Source: Sympetrum striolatum
Lineage: Eukaryota > Arthropoda > Insecta > Odonata > Libellulidae
Reading direction: 5' to 3'
DNA length: 64,000 bases
Assembly (NCBI GenBank): GCA_947579665.1
Contig: OX388345.1
Coordinates: forward strand, 67,013,454 to 67,077,453
The notes beneath the pieces were generated by a model. The model was not told the DNA's origin. It worked only from the letters and a program-made list of their open reading frames with translations, and ran no database searches. A program made the translations under genes and the position numbers. Positions 1 through 12,900 of this stretch are shown here, piece by piece (position 1 is the stretch's first letter; each line of letters opens with the position of its first letter).

Positions 1-529
1 TATGATATGGCACTTAATCCAACTTAGTTAAATCATATAAAGAAAAGGAACTCTTCCGAAGACTGCACCTAATTTTAAGATTGATACAGTCAGCTTTATC
101 AATAACTTTAACTAATTTGTATGGTCAATATTTTATTAGTGATAGTAATAATCAATACAAACTATTTAGGAAATGTAATTGACCACCCATCATTCCAGAA
201 ATAGTTATGAAGGATTAAATTGATATTGGAAAAGGCTCAGATAGTCTATTTAGCCCCAATTAAAACATCTATCCTTCCAAAATCATAAATAAAAATGAGG
301 TATCCTGAACAGTTAAAACATATTTCTGATCAAATAGTTCCCACCAAACTCATGGAATGACAACTGTTCCTGATAAAAATCATATCATTTTAAATCTTTG
401 TATAAAAGAGCCTTTTTTTCCAAAATATATAATGTAAGATGATACATCTCAATCTTATGTTATTGATCATTATTTTGGTCTTATGAATACAAATCCCTAA
501 GAAAAAATTGATCACGAGGCAAAACTTAC
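1..529 (-). other. Start of the intron after dumpy exon 26
   Basis: AT-rich sequence after the exon 26 donor. I found no cysteine-rich open frame and no repeat. The next exon must lie to the left of the window. Confidence 0.75.
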
Positions 530-972
530 TCAAGCATCGGTTGTTCTGCTTGTGGCAGTACTTGTCTCTTGGGCAATCATCATCATCAAGACATTCTACT
601 TTGAAGCATCCAACGGATGGGTCATTTGGATCACCCAAGAATCCAACTGGGCAGTTGCAGACAGGAGCATGCTCATATACATTACAAACAGCCCCAGGTC
701 CACAGGAAGTGCTAGCACAAGGATCCATACATTTCAACAATCCATCTGCAGATCTGCAAGCCAATGTATCTCCACATGAGCCATCATCTTCACATTCATT
801 AGGTGCTACACATCCTGGGGTAATGAAAGGATCTCCCACTGTTCCAATAGGACAACTGCAACGGAATGATCCTGGTGTATTGATACATTCTGCTGTTGGA
901 TGACATGGGCCACCAGTGCATTCATTGATGTCAAGGCAGCCACCAGGGCCAGGTGTGAATCCACTTCCACAT
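530..972 (-). CDS. dp: dumpy exon 26: cbEGF - DPY - EGF - DPY
   Basis: Phase 2 in, phase 1 out, 443 nt, about residues 2165-2312. In order: CLDINEC with CINTPGSFRCSC; CEDDGSCGDTLAC; TSCGPGAVC with VCNCPVGFLGDPNDPSVGC; and CLDDDDCPRDKYC. AACAG acceptor and A|GTAAGT donor. The chain continues beyond the left edge, since no exon with a matching phase was found in 1-527. Confidence 0.95.
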
Positions 973-3900
973 CTGTTGAGAAAGTAAATGAGTCATTAGA
1001 GATGTGAAATGGCTGTATGTTTAGATTGTGTTTTACAGACTAATATGTAACAAAGTAAAAATATTTAAGAAACAGTATATACCATCATACGTAAAAAAGG
1101 TACTTAATTTTATATGCTTTTGAAAAAAGGATTATTTAACAGCTAACAGCTACTCTGGATACAGATTCCAGCAAATGGAATAAAAATAGGTAAATTATCC
1201 AACTTATAAGAACTTCAGGATTATCAAAAATTAACTTTTTAAAACCTTCAAATGTTCATTCTTAACATTTTAGCATTCATGACTTTTTAGAGGAACTTAA
1301 CTCTATTTAGAGATATACAAATGCTCTTTGTTAATAGATCAAAGCAAATGAATATTGCAACTATACATTGGCAAAGGTTGAAGCTCTATATATAATTCAG
1401 AATTGGATTTATTGAAGGAATAATGAGCCAAATATTACTGACAGAAATATAATGTCTCAATTTATGTATGTAAAAGTGAAAACTAAGCATTCTTACCTGC
1501 ACTTTCCGTTGATACAAATTTCAGATGTTTTGCAATCACTATCAATGTGACAGCCAGGTTGGCAGGTTCCTTCCTCACAAACTTCTCCTACAAGGCAATT
1601 TCCATCCCCAAGGCACACTCTCACGCATGCATTGCCATTGCTGCAACGCTCTCCAATAGCACATTTGTTTTCATGCGGTGAACATGAGAGGGCACAGAAA
1701 GATCCAAGACAGACAAAGCCACTGGGACAGCTTCCACCAGAACCACACTGAATAGGCACTCTAACACATCCTTGTTCAGGAACAGGGTTACCCACAAAAC
1801 CATCAGGACACAAACAAGTGGTAGCATGGTCAACACACCGGCAAACTGCATTTGGTCCGCAAGACCCTTCTTTCTTACAAGGATCTAATGAAGAAGAGTA
1901 AATTTAAATTATAAATGATCAATGGATTCCTTTGATGTCTTTCATATCTATCTGGCTAAATAATTGGGTACTTAATGAATGATCATTAATGAAAACATAT
2001 TTAATTAATAATCAGGGAAGGTTTTTATTAAAATAAAATAAGGACTTTATAAAGAAACAAAATCTTAACGAAAAATTATTCAAATAATTGCATAATATTA
2101 ATTTATAATTGTGCTTATATTTATAATGTAATAAGAATATTTCATATTTATATTTAATTACATATAAACCAATTTTAAAGAATTATAAGCTTAATTTCTG
2201 CACATAAATGCAGTAAATTACAAGAGTACTAAGAATATATTACATATATTTTTTGCATAAATACCTTGACATTTTCCATTGATGCATGCTTGGTCTGAAG
2301 GACAGTTTGCATGGCTTCTGCAACCCAGAGTACAAATTCCATTAATGCAGGCCTGAGTATCAGAACACTGTGCATGACCAGCACATGGTACTACACAAAC
2401 AGCATTTTGGCAGCGTTCTCCTAAAACACAGTCATCAGCATTTCGGCAGGCCACTTTAAAGAAGAGATTTTAAAATTATGAAATACCTCATTTGTTATGT
2501 AGCATCAAAAAAGAAACAATTAGAACTTTTTTCTGAAAGTTCAATTAGTGAATTCTGATATCCACCAAAATTAACTAGATAATTATATAAATTGTTTACA
2601 AAATAATTCACTTCTGGGAACTAAATAAATAGGGATTATTCTGGCATTTACAAATATATATCAAAATACTACTTAAATATGAAGGATCTGGTGCTTTCCC
2701 GGTGCAGGTGCTGTAGGAAGTTTTCTCGGGTTTCCAACCAGGTTAAAGACAGGAACGGGTCCGACGTTTCGACTATTATCTCCATAGTCGAAACTATAAT
2801 AGTCAAAACGTCGGACCCCTTCCTGTCTTTAACCCGGTTGGAAACCCGAGAAAACTTCCTACACTACTTAAATATATTTAATTTTTCTTTAAGCCTTCAC
2901 TTGTACTTTTATAATAGAAGCATAGCTAATTCAAATATTTAAAAACAGATAAAACAGAAATATTGTGGGAGTCTTTTGGAAGAAGTATTTTGAATTAGGT
3001 AATGGGGATAATAATAATAATAATAATTATGGGGTAATCTTGCAACTTTACCTCGACATTGTCCATCAATGCAGACATCACCAGGGCAATCAGCATCACT
3101 TATGCATGAGTCTTCAGCTCTCACACAGCCAACACTATTCGGTCCTTGTAGAAACCTGGGAGGGCAACTACAGAATGGTTTCCTTTCTTGAACAGAACAC
3201 AGTGAATTTGGTCCACAGGCATTCTCGCAAGGATTGGTACACTTTCCTCCCACACAAACAGCATCTTTTGGACAGTCTACGTCTCCCCTAGGACAGTGGC
3301 CAATAGGAAGGCATCCTGTCACAAGAGGATCACCAATTTGCCCTGGTGGACAACTGCACTTGTGACCTCCGGCAGCTGATGGAGTAGCCTCACAAATAGC
3401 TGTGGGGTGGCAGGGGTTTGGTTTACATGCTTGAGTTGCGGTACATCCAACATCTGGAATAGGATCAGGACGATAACCTGGAGGACAAGTACAAATAGCT
3501 CTATGATCTTCTGAAACACAAACTGCATTTTCTCCACAGGCATCTTCTCCACAGACATCCATACAGGTGTGATCTAGCCGATTGCATAGTTGATGTGGAG
3601 GACAGTCTATGTTGTATACACAAGGGACAACTTGGCATCCAGAACCAGATGGATCATTTGGATCTCCGGCATATGGTCCTGGAGGGCAGCTACATCTAGC
3701 AGCATGGTTCTTGGCAATGCAAATTGCATGAGGGCCACAATGGTGGTCAGAACAAGCAGGTATACATTTAAGTATACCAGTGGAATCTTTGCGGCACATT
3801 TCAGACTCTGGGCATTCCGCATCAGTGGAACACTGATCCCTCGGAAGAGGTCTACATCCATTTCTGTCATTTGGATTACCAGTATACCCAGCTCTGCAGC

Positions 3901-6900
3901 GGCATAAAGCAGCATGAGCCACTGCTATACAATCTGCATCTCTTGGGCAAGTTATCTCCAGGCATACTGGAGTACACTTAGGCACTCCTAAAGCATCCCT
4001 TCTACATGCTTCAGTATCACTGCAATCTGAATCTCCTGCGCAGTCAGGTAAGGAAGGTTTCTCACAAACAGATTTAACTGGATTCCAAACAAACCCATCC
4101 CTACAAGTACAAGTGGGTTTCCAATCTTCAATCGCACATACTTCATTCTCTCCACACCCAATGCCTTGACAGGGATTAACACATGACTTGAATCCATTTA
4201 CATTCCACTGACAAACTAGATTTTCACTACAGTCCTTATCTGTTTGGCAATCTCCCTTAGGAGATTCTCGAATCAGTTGGCAACCAAGAACAAGATTGGA
4301 TGGATTTCCATCAAAGCCTTCCAGACAGATGCAACTGGACCTATGATTTTCGGTGACACAGAGAGCATTGGGACCACATTGAAGTTTACTGCAAGCATCA
4401 ACACATTTCCTGACACCTTTACCAAGTTGGAAGCAAATTTCATTGTGAGCACAATCAAGATCATTCTTGCAATGGCCAGACTGACATCCATGAATAAGAT
4501 CACTTGGGTTTCCTTTGGATCCAAGAGGACAAACACATTTCCCTTCATTACAGGCTGCACCAGGACCACAATGCACTCCATCACAAAGATCACGGCATTG
4601 ATTGTTCTCACAAACAAATCTAGAATAAATAAAGAATGAACATGTATAATAGATAGTAAATATTTAACTATTATAATAATATATAATATAAAACTATTTA
4701 ACCATCCAAATGGATTATATTAATTAGAAATGAAACTTAACTCTATCTCAATTAGAATTAATGTTTATAAAATACCATAACTTACCCATGAGGACAAGGA
4801 GTGTCATGAGAACAATGACAAGAAGTAGGATCCAAACAAGTTCCAGAGCCAATGGGAAGACATTCAACAAAAGGATTCCCAACAAATGATTCCTTACAGC
4901 GACAGTCATAGCTTCCCAGGGTATTGATACAAACTGCATTGTATCCACATGCATGGCCACTACATTCATCCACATCTAAGGGATTAAAAAAATATTCTAA
5001 ATTTATTTCTTTGATAAAATTGACAATTCTGAATATTGTCCAGAGAGATCTGGTGGAACTTCATGATGAATAAAAGTTTTTAATACAAAACTTGTAGAAG
5101 TCTACAAATTAATTGTGGGCTTGTACAAGTTTTGTATTAACATACTTTTATATACAATTATGTCATCAACAAAAATAACATCGTTAGAAAATATTACAGA
5201 AAATGAATAATAATATAAACAGAAAATATTGATATTCTTAAAAATATAGAGCTTCAAAATCATGTAGTGTTTAGCTACCAAGCATGGTTTATTTAATAGC
5301 ATTGAAATTTATAATGGCCTTTAGAAAGGGCTATCACAATAAAACTCATTTTCATTTTCATTAATAACAATATAATGATGAAATCAAAAAGCTTTCTCTC
5401 ACCTTGACAACTGACATAAGGGTTTCCAATGAAACCAACAGGGCAAACACACTCGACAGTATTGATTCTTTGACGACATTCAGCTCCAAGCCCACAAGCT
5501 GTTGTAGTGCATGTCTTTTCTTGAGGACTACAACCTTCATATGGATTGCCACTCATTCCTGGGTTGCATGCACATTGGTTTGACGTTCCATACTTACAAT
5601 GTGCATTTGGACCGCATTCAGGTATACAAACAGGATCCAATATAGCTGTAAAAAGAAGAGAAAATGAACATTGCCATTAAAGTCAACTACTTAGCTCACT
5701 GTGAACGTCAATGACTTAAAATTTATAAAATGTGCAAAATATTTCAATCAAAAAAACTTACGTGGCATGCAAACTAAATCAGGATTTCCAACAAAGAATG
5801 GGTTGCAAACACATTTGTTGGTGGAGGGATCACAAGTTGCTCCAACGCCACAAACCACACCCTCACAACGTTCTTTACATCGTCCACTGACACAAATGCT
5901 AGGCTCCTGGCATGGTTCTGTTACAGAACAGACATCTGGGTGGCAAGCACCACCAGGGAATGGGTTGCCGAAATATCCATCTACACATTTACAAGTTGGA
6001 CCATTTGCTGTAGCCATGCATACGGCTCCTTGCCCACAAATGAATGCATCACAAGCTGCAAAAAATAAAAAAATTTTATTATCCCATTTACTTACCTTCA
6101 TTTCCTTAAGAAATTTAATAAGATTTGAACTAAATTTTCCCTTTTTATGAATGATAACTCCATAGATTGAGATACTTAGATATGTATCCTGAATAAGCTT
6201 ACCTGAAACACATTCACCTCCAGGCAACTCTGTGAATCCAACATTACAACGACACCATGCTGCATGATTCTGAGCTTCACAGTAGGCATTGACACCACAA
6301 GGTAGCTTATCACAAGGATTGACGCAAGAGCCAGCAACACAAGCAAGCTGATCAACACAGTCGGAATTTTTGTCACATTCAGTTTTTGGTGCTCCTTGGT
6401 TTATACCTTCAATGAAAAATCATATTTATATATATACTAACATTTATCAATTAAACACCAAAAGATACTGTACAATACAATTATGCTGATTTTGTTTAGC
6501 TAACTGCTTCCAGTGTATAAAATTATTCTTAAATTGATTATATTTTGGGTAAAACTTACATCCTGAACGATATGGATCTCCTGTCATTCCCCTTCCGCAA
6601 ACACATTTATGACCTCCTCTTTCATTAATACAATGAGCTCCGTATGCACATGGGCTGCTTAAACACTCATCAATATCAATGCAACCTTGGAGAGGATTTC
6701 CTTGATGCCCAGTTTCACACATGCATCTTGGAGGATCACTTGGAGTGCATTTGGCATTAATTCCACAAAGGAATCTTTCACAAGGACCTGTGAATTAATA
6801 ATGTTACATCATGATAATAATCTAATAGCATACATCATAATTTTGGGCATGAAAACATTGAAAGAAGATTTATTTAAACAAAAATCCAATCAAAATTAAT

Positions 6901-9900
6901 CCATTTCAACAGAAATATCTAATGATAGCAGCAAAATCAAGCAGACTTGAGGTCAATAATTAACTTAATTATTTCTAGAGGTAATTCCATTTCCAAATAC
7001 CATGAGACAAAATATAAACAAAAAATATTGCTTTGAAAGGAAAATAATGAATCTAATTCCCAAATCCTCTAAAATACATTTATGCAATAAACTGTGAGTA
7101 TATTAGGAGCAATGAAGATGGAATATTATTATTAAAAGAAACAAACATTCATAACTTATGGCACAAGTAATCTCTAGAAAACTAATCAATATTGAGTAAC
7201 TTATTTTTTTCATGCTTAGCATTTGATACTAAAGTTGCTGACAATACTCACTTTTACATTTATTCCCATCCAAAGCATCTGTAAAGAATGGAGGAGGGCA
7301 GACGCACTCCCCAGGTTGAACACACTTCTCATTTGGTTGGCAATCTCCATCATGGATACACCTTATCTGGTCTGGGGAACACACGCCATGGTATGGATCT
7401 CCACTGAATCCAGTTGGACAGACACATTCATGTGTACCAGGTCGATTTAAACATTCTGCTCCAAAACCACAGACTTGGCGAATATCTGTGCATTCATCAA
7501 CATCTGCAAAGAATTAAATCATATTAGTATACTGATGGATGAATACAATTTTTATAAGGAAAGTTTTTTTATAATAAATGACTAGGATTAATAGATAGAG
7601 GAATAAGACAAAATTCCAGAATAGCAGTCAGCTAGAAAGGGATTAAAGTTCTTATATGAAACACATATATATGATTAATAAGAATAGTCAAATGCACCAA
7701 CCTTCACAAGAGCCATCTTGTTTGATTCTGTAGCCTTTAGGACAAGCACAGTAGCTCACTCCTCCAGCTATTGTTATGCATTCAGCTCCTGCAGGACATT
7801 TTTCACCCTTGGAACAGCCAGCAAGAGCACAGTTTCCTTCAACAATTTGATATGGTGGTTGGCACTGACATTCTAAAGTACTGCATTCTGTATTTAAAAT
7901 GAAATAAAACAATATAATTTAAATTATTATGAACATTCAAAATAAAACATTATTTTCCTACAATTTATACTTTTATAACTAGATTTACAAAGTAGGTACC
8001 ATGCCATTTACCCTTCATTATAGAGCCAGGAGGTATACAGTCTCAAAATGAGATCTGCCTAAATAAAGCACTAAAATTGAAGTTTAAATGACCATGATTG
8101 ATAACAGGCTGATTTGACTGAATGAAAATATCATGAATAGACTTACGTTCACAGAGAGAGTAAGGGTTTCCATTAAATCCAGGTGGACACTGGCATTCAT
8201 AACTTCCAGGTAGATTTTTGCACACAGCTCCTAACCCACAGGCAGGCTTTTCTCTCAATTCAGTACATTCATCAATGTCCCTGCATCTGGCTGAGCCATC
8301 CGGGCCAGGAGTGTCTCTTGTATAACCACGCTGACAAATGCACACACCAACTCCCACGAAATCATCCCTTACACACTGCTCTCCAGCAGGACAAGGTGAG
8401 TCAGGACCACAACCAGATGGTGTTACAGATGGCTCCACACATCCCCCTCTGTATGGGTCTCCCTTAAAACCACTGGGACATTGACATGAGAAACGGCCAG
8501 GAGCATTTATACAAATTGCTCCTCTGGGACATGGGTCAGCTACACACTCGTCTATATCAACACATCCTCCTCCACCTTCCAGGGCTAAGCCAGTATAACC
8601 AGGTGAGCAGACACATTGTGCTACTTCATTGACTAAGGTACACTGAGCATTAGGGCCGCAAGATATGGTTTCACAGGGATCTGGAAAGAGCATAAAATAT
8701 TAGGAATAATCTATTACAATAACTTATGATAAATTTGATGATCCAAGTTCACTCTTGGCATAAATTCATATATTTTAATGTATATTCATCTCACATGAAT
8801 ATCAGGCAGTTTCATTATTATTTATTGATTGATTGATTTATTAATCTACGAAAAGGAGAATAATTGAAGGAGAAAAATTAAATCTCGGTAAGTCAATTCA
8901 CTTGTCATTATTCCCAAGAAAAAACAGACATGAAAAAAATCTGGCAAGACTGGAACTTGAACCCAGACCTCCCAATTGCAGATCAGTTGTTTCACTAATT
9001 TTATTATTATACTACTAATTTATTTTCAGTTCTCATCACCACTATGGTGATATATTTGATTTCACTCAATGAAACGTGATTATGTTTTTCAAAGTGATAT
9101 TTCAATAGTTAGGTGTATAAACGATAGGCTTGGCCATATAATAGAATATTAATAAATACTTACGTCTACAGTCATTTCCAACATTTGGCTCTGGACAAAG
9201 ACAACGTCCATGTGCATCGCAAATAGCATTTCCAGGACAATCTGCTTCTGTCTTGCAAGTCACAATGCCTACACATCTTGTCTGAGGATCAGGGTCAGGT
9301 ATTGTTCCTTCTGGACACTCACAAACATGTGAGCCAGGGATATTGATACACAAAGCATTCAATCCACAAGTGTTAGGCTGTGCACATTCGTCAATATCTG
9401 TTAGGAATTTAAACCAGATAAAGATTAATTTAATGAATTAATTAAAGAATTAGAATCATTTACATGGGCATGATTAATAAAACATTAAAATTATATATAA
9501 ACTTATTTGATAAGTTATATAAGATAAATTAATAAGTAATTAAAAAGATCAGTCTATAAAATTAGATAAATCAGGTATCTGAAATACTTACCAAAGCATT
9601 GTTTTTGAGCATTTCCAGAAAATCCTGGTGCACATTGGCATGAAAATGAGCCAGGAAGATTTGTACATACAGCATTGGCTCCACAACGACCAGAGGGACC
9701 ATTTACTCTGTCGCATTCATCAATATCTATGAAAGAAGTGTGCATTTATTAAAACACATTGCAGAATGTATGCATGTATCAATATTTACATGGAAGAAGT
9801 TGTTACAGTACCTATACAACCAGCTACAATGTTGCTTGGATTGAAAGTCCATCCTTCATCACAGATACAGTACGCTTCGTTTCCATCAGGTTTACAGTAA

Positions 9901-12900
9901 GCATGTGGACCACATTTTATGTCATCACAGGGAGCTAGCCAATTACATGGAATCATAGCAAAGATTAGTAACATTTTAAATTCCATTACATCATCACTTC
10001 TGGAATGAATTTTAAAGATGGCAATTTATGAGATCCAAGTAGGTGAAAGACAAACCTTTGCATGGAACATGCGGAGGAGCTCCGACGAAATCATGTTCAC
10101 ATTCGCATCGGAAACCACCAACGGTATTTGTACAGATTGCATTTGGGCCACAAGGTTGTGCATGGCATTCATCAATATCATCACATTCTGCTCCTTTTGC
10201 AAGAAAACCCTTTCTACAAAAACACTGGCTGTCGATACACTCAGCATTGTTCACGCAATCAAAATTGCCATTACACAATATGTTGACATCGATCTAGAAC
10301 AAAAGCACAGAATATAGGGGTTTATGTTGGCAACAATTGCTCTATGAGTAAAACATTTGTTTGAAGTAAGCGATGAAAGAAAGCATTAAATACCTGTTCA
10401 CATGCTATTGTAGGGTCTGGCTTGGCAGCATAGCCTTGAGGGCATACACAATTATATCCAGGTACAGCATTCTCACAGATGGCATACTTTCCACATGGTT
10501 TGTCCAATGCAACACACTCATTGATGTCTAAAGCAAGACAATAAATCATTACATTCCAATTTTGATTGTATTTATTGCCAATAAAAGATATTTGAGAAGG
10601 CAATAAGGGCAAAGCATATTAGGTTTATTTGATGACATAAATCAACTAGCTCTGTGCTAAAAAATAATTGATATCTAGAAAATAAATTGAGCTTACCAAC
10701 ACAACCCTTGTAGGGATCGCCAGTATAGTCTTCTAAGCATGTACAAGTAAAGCTACCAATCACATCAGTACAGACAGCATTTGCTCCGCATGGATTATCT
10801 TTACATTCGTTGATATCTATAAAAAATTAATTATATTACAATGGCTTATTTAATCTTCTTTTTAGAAATTATCAGGAATTTGACAATGAATGCAGAATTT
10901 AGTTTTTATTGACACAAGATGTAAAAACTTAATGAAAATTGTATGGATTTCTCTTCAATACATTACAGTTATTACTTTCCATGATTACAAATAGTAGTAG
11001 AATTAATAAGATAATTCAGACATATTTCAATAAAATATTAAAATGAACAAAATATTATAAAATATTTTTGTAAACATGATGTAACATTGCTTTTACTTTA
11101 AGTTCCAATCTATTACAGGACTTGTAAACTAACTGATAAATTTAAATCAATGATTCTACAGAGTCACATGCTGAGTCAAGAAAACCATGCAGAAAGTCTT
11201 CACATGACATTCTATAGGCAAGTTGCTATTGCAGAGCATCTCTGGCTATTCTATTACTAAGAAAACAAGGTATGCATTAACTAATAGCAGCAGCAATGGG
11301 AGCACAGTTGTGAAAACCACTTTGTAGTCACTTTATTTCAGATAAGCATCTAGCAGCAAAAACTATTGAAATGGTTTCTAGTCTATGGTAGCTTGGAAGT
11401 ATAAATCCTAATCTATAAAGCTGAATATAACTAAAATTCATGCAAATTATCAAATCGAATAAATGTGATAATTAATCACTAAATAAGTTACCATCCATAC
11501 CTGAAATAAGAAATTAAAGAGCATAAATGGAAAAAATCAAACAATTCTTATGTATTTCTCACTAAATCTACCTTTGATTAAGTTTCTACCAGACTTCTAC
11601 CAAGTCAACACAGATTCCAAGACAGGATGAATGTTTGATTGGTAAAAAATGTAAGAGCTAATAAGAGAACTCACTAGTAAATAAGGAAAGCCATCCCTGT
11701 CAGATCATTCTCAAAACATGCAAGATTAAGATTCAAACTTTACGGAATCTAACTAGCTAATGAGTAACATTCTATAAGATGGGATGCAGATGTACTTAAA
11801 GGTAGAAGGTTCCTAAAATATTTCCAGCCAGGAAGATCGAAACAACTACGTGAACCAAAATAAGAAAAGTGAAGAAACAACAGAAGATAATAATGCATAA
11901 GCTAATCTGAAGTGTTCCCTTCAGAATATCATTGAACTGGGTTAACTAACTGTTACAGTAGAGTAGACCCTCTCCCCTGAACCCAGGGGGGCAGATGCAA
12001 TCGTATGACCCATCTGAATTGATGCACTGGGAGTTGATACCACAGGATGTTGGATGGGCGCATTCATTCACATCTGAACAGCCACGGTTAGCGTCACCTG
12101 TGTGACCATGGGGACACTCACACCGAAAGCTGCCAGGAGAATTGTGGCATGTGGCACCCAAACCACAGGGGCCAGATAAACCAAGACCATTTTCCTCACA
12201 TTCGTCAATATCTGGCCAAATTATGGTTCAGAGGAATATGTTAGTATCCTTAATGATAACATGAACAATCTTACTATATAAACCAAGCATTTTTGCCAAT
12301 ATTCTAACATTCAAATGGTTATTTCTATAGAAATTTTAACACAGTTGATAAAATATGCAAATGAAAAAGAAACATCTTATAGCAATAATTTAATTTGACT
12401 TTCCAAACATTAACTGATATATGACAGTAATAATGACTTGTCTGTTAAAATACAATTATTAAGCATTCACAAAGTTACTAAGCAGGAGAATCTTAACCAT
12501 ATTTTGACTCTATGCTAAGTAGGTCAAATGTTACTTGTTATCCATCTATGTAGAGCTTTTTGGGTACCAGGATAACGCATCTAGCATTATCAATATGTTT
12601 GATGACAACTTGTTAAGTATCATTATTGACTTCCATTCCCACAGCCAACACTGAAAACCTTTGACCTTGCTGTTTATCTAATTATGGTAATATTCTCACT
12701 GATCTTAATATGAATTTAAAATATAGATGTAAGCCCATGATTTCATGAATATGAAGAATCACCATTCACCAAAACTCCGTAATGATAATCAATTCATGCA
12801 TAAACATTAGATGTCATTTAACTCAAACATAATGAGCAAAAAATCGAGTATTTAAATAAAACCATATTTACTAAAGTAAGCAAAACGCATTCTAGAGAAA

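Larger units (their letters stand above)
2454..3051 (-). other. dumpy intron 23
   Basis: Intron of 598 bp between exons 23 and 24. It contains the hairpin insertion at 2681-2862 and an (ATA)n microsatellite at about 3008-3027, just past the exon 23 donor. Confidence 0.85.

Noticed and set aside
3590..3907. Plus-strand open frame over dumpy exon 23
   Set aside because: Shadow of the cysteine-rich minus-strand coding frame.
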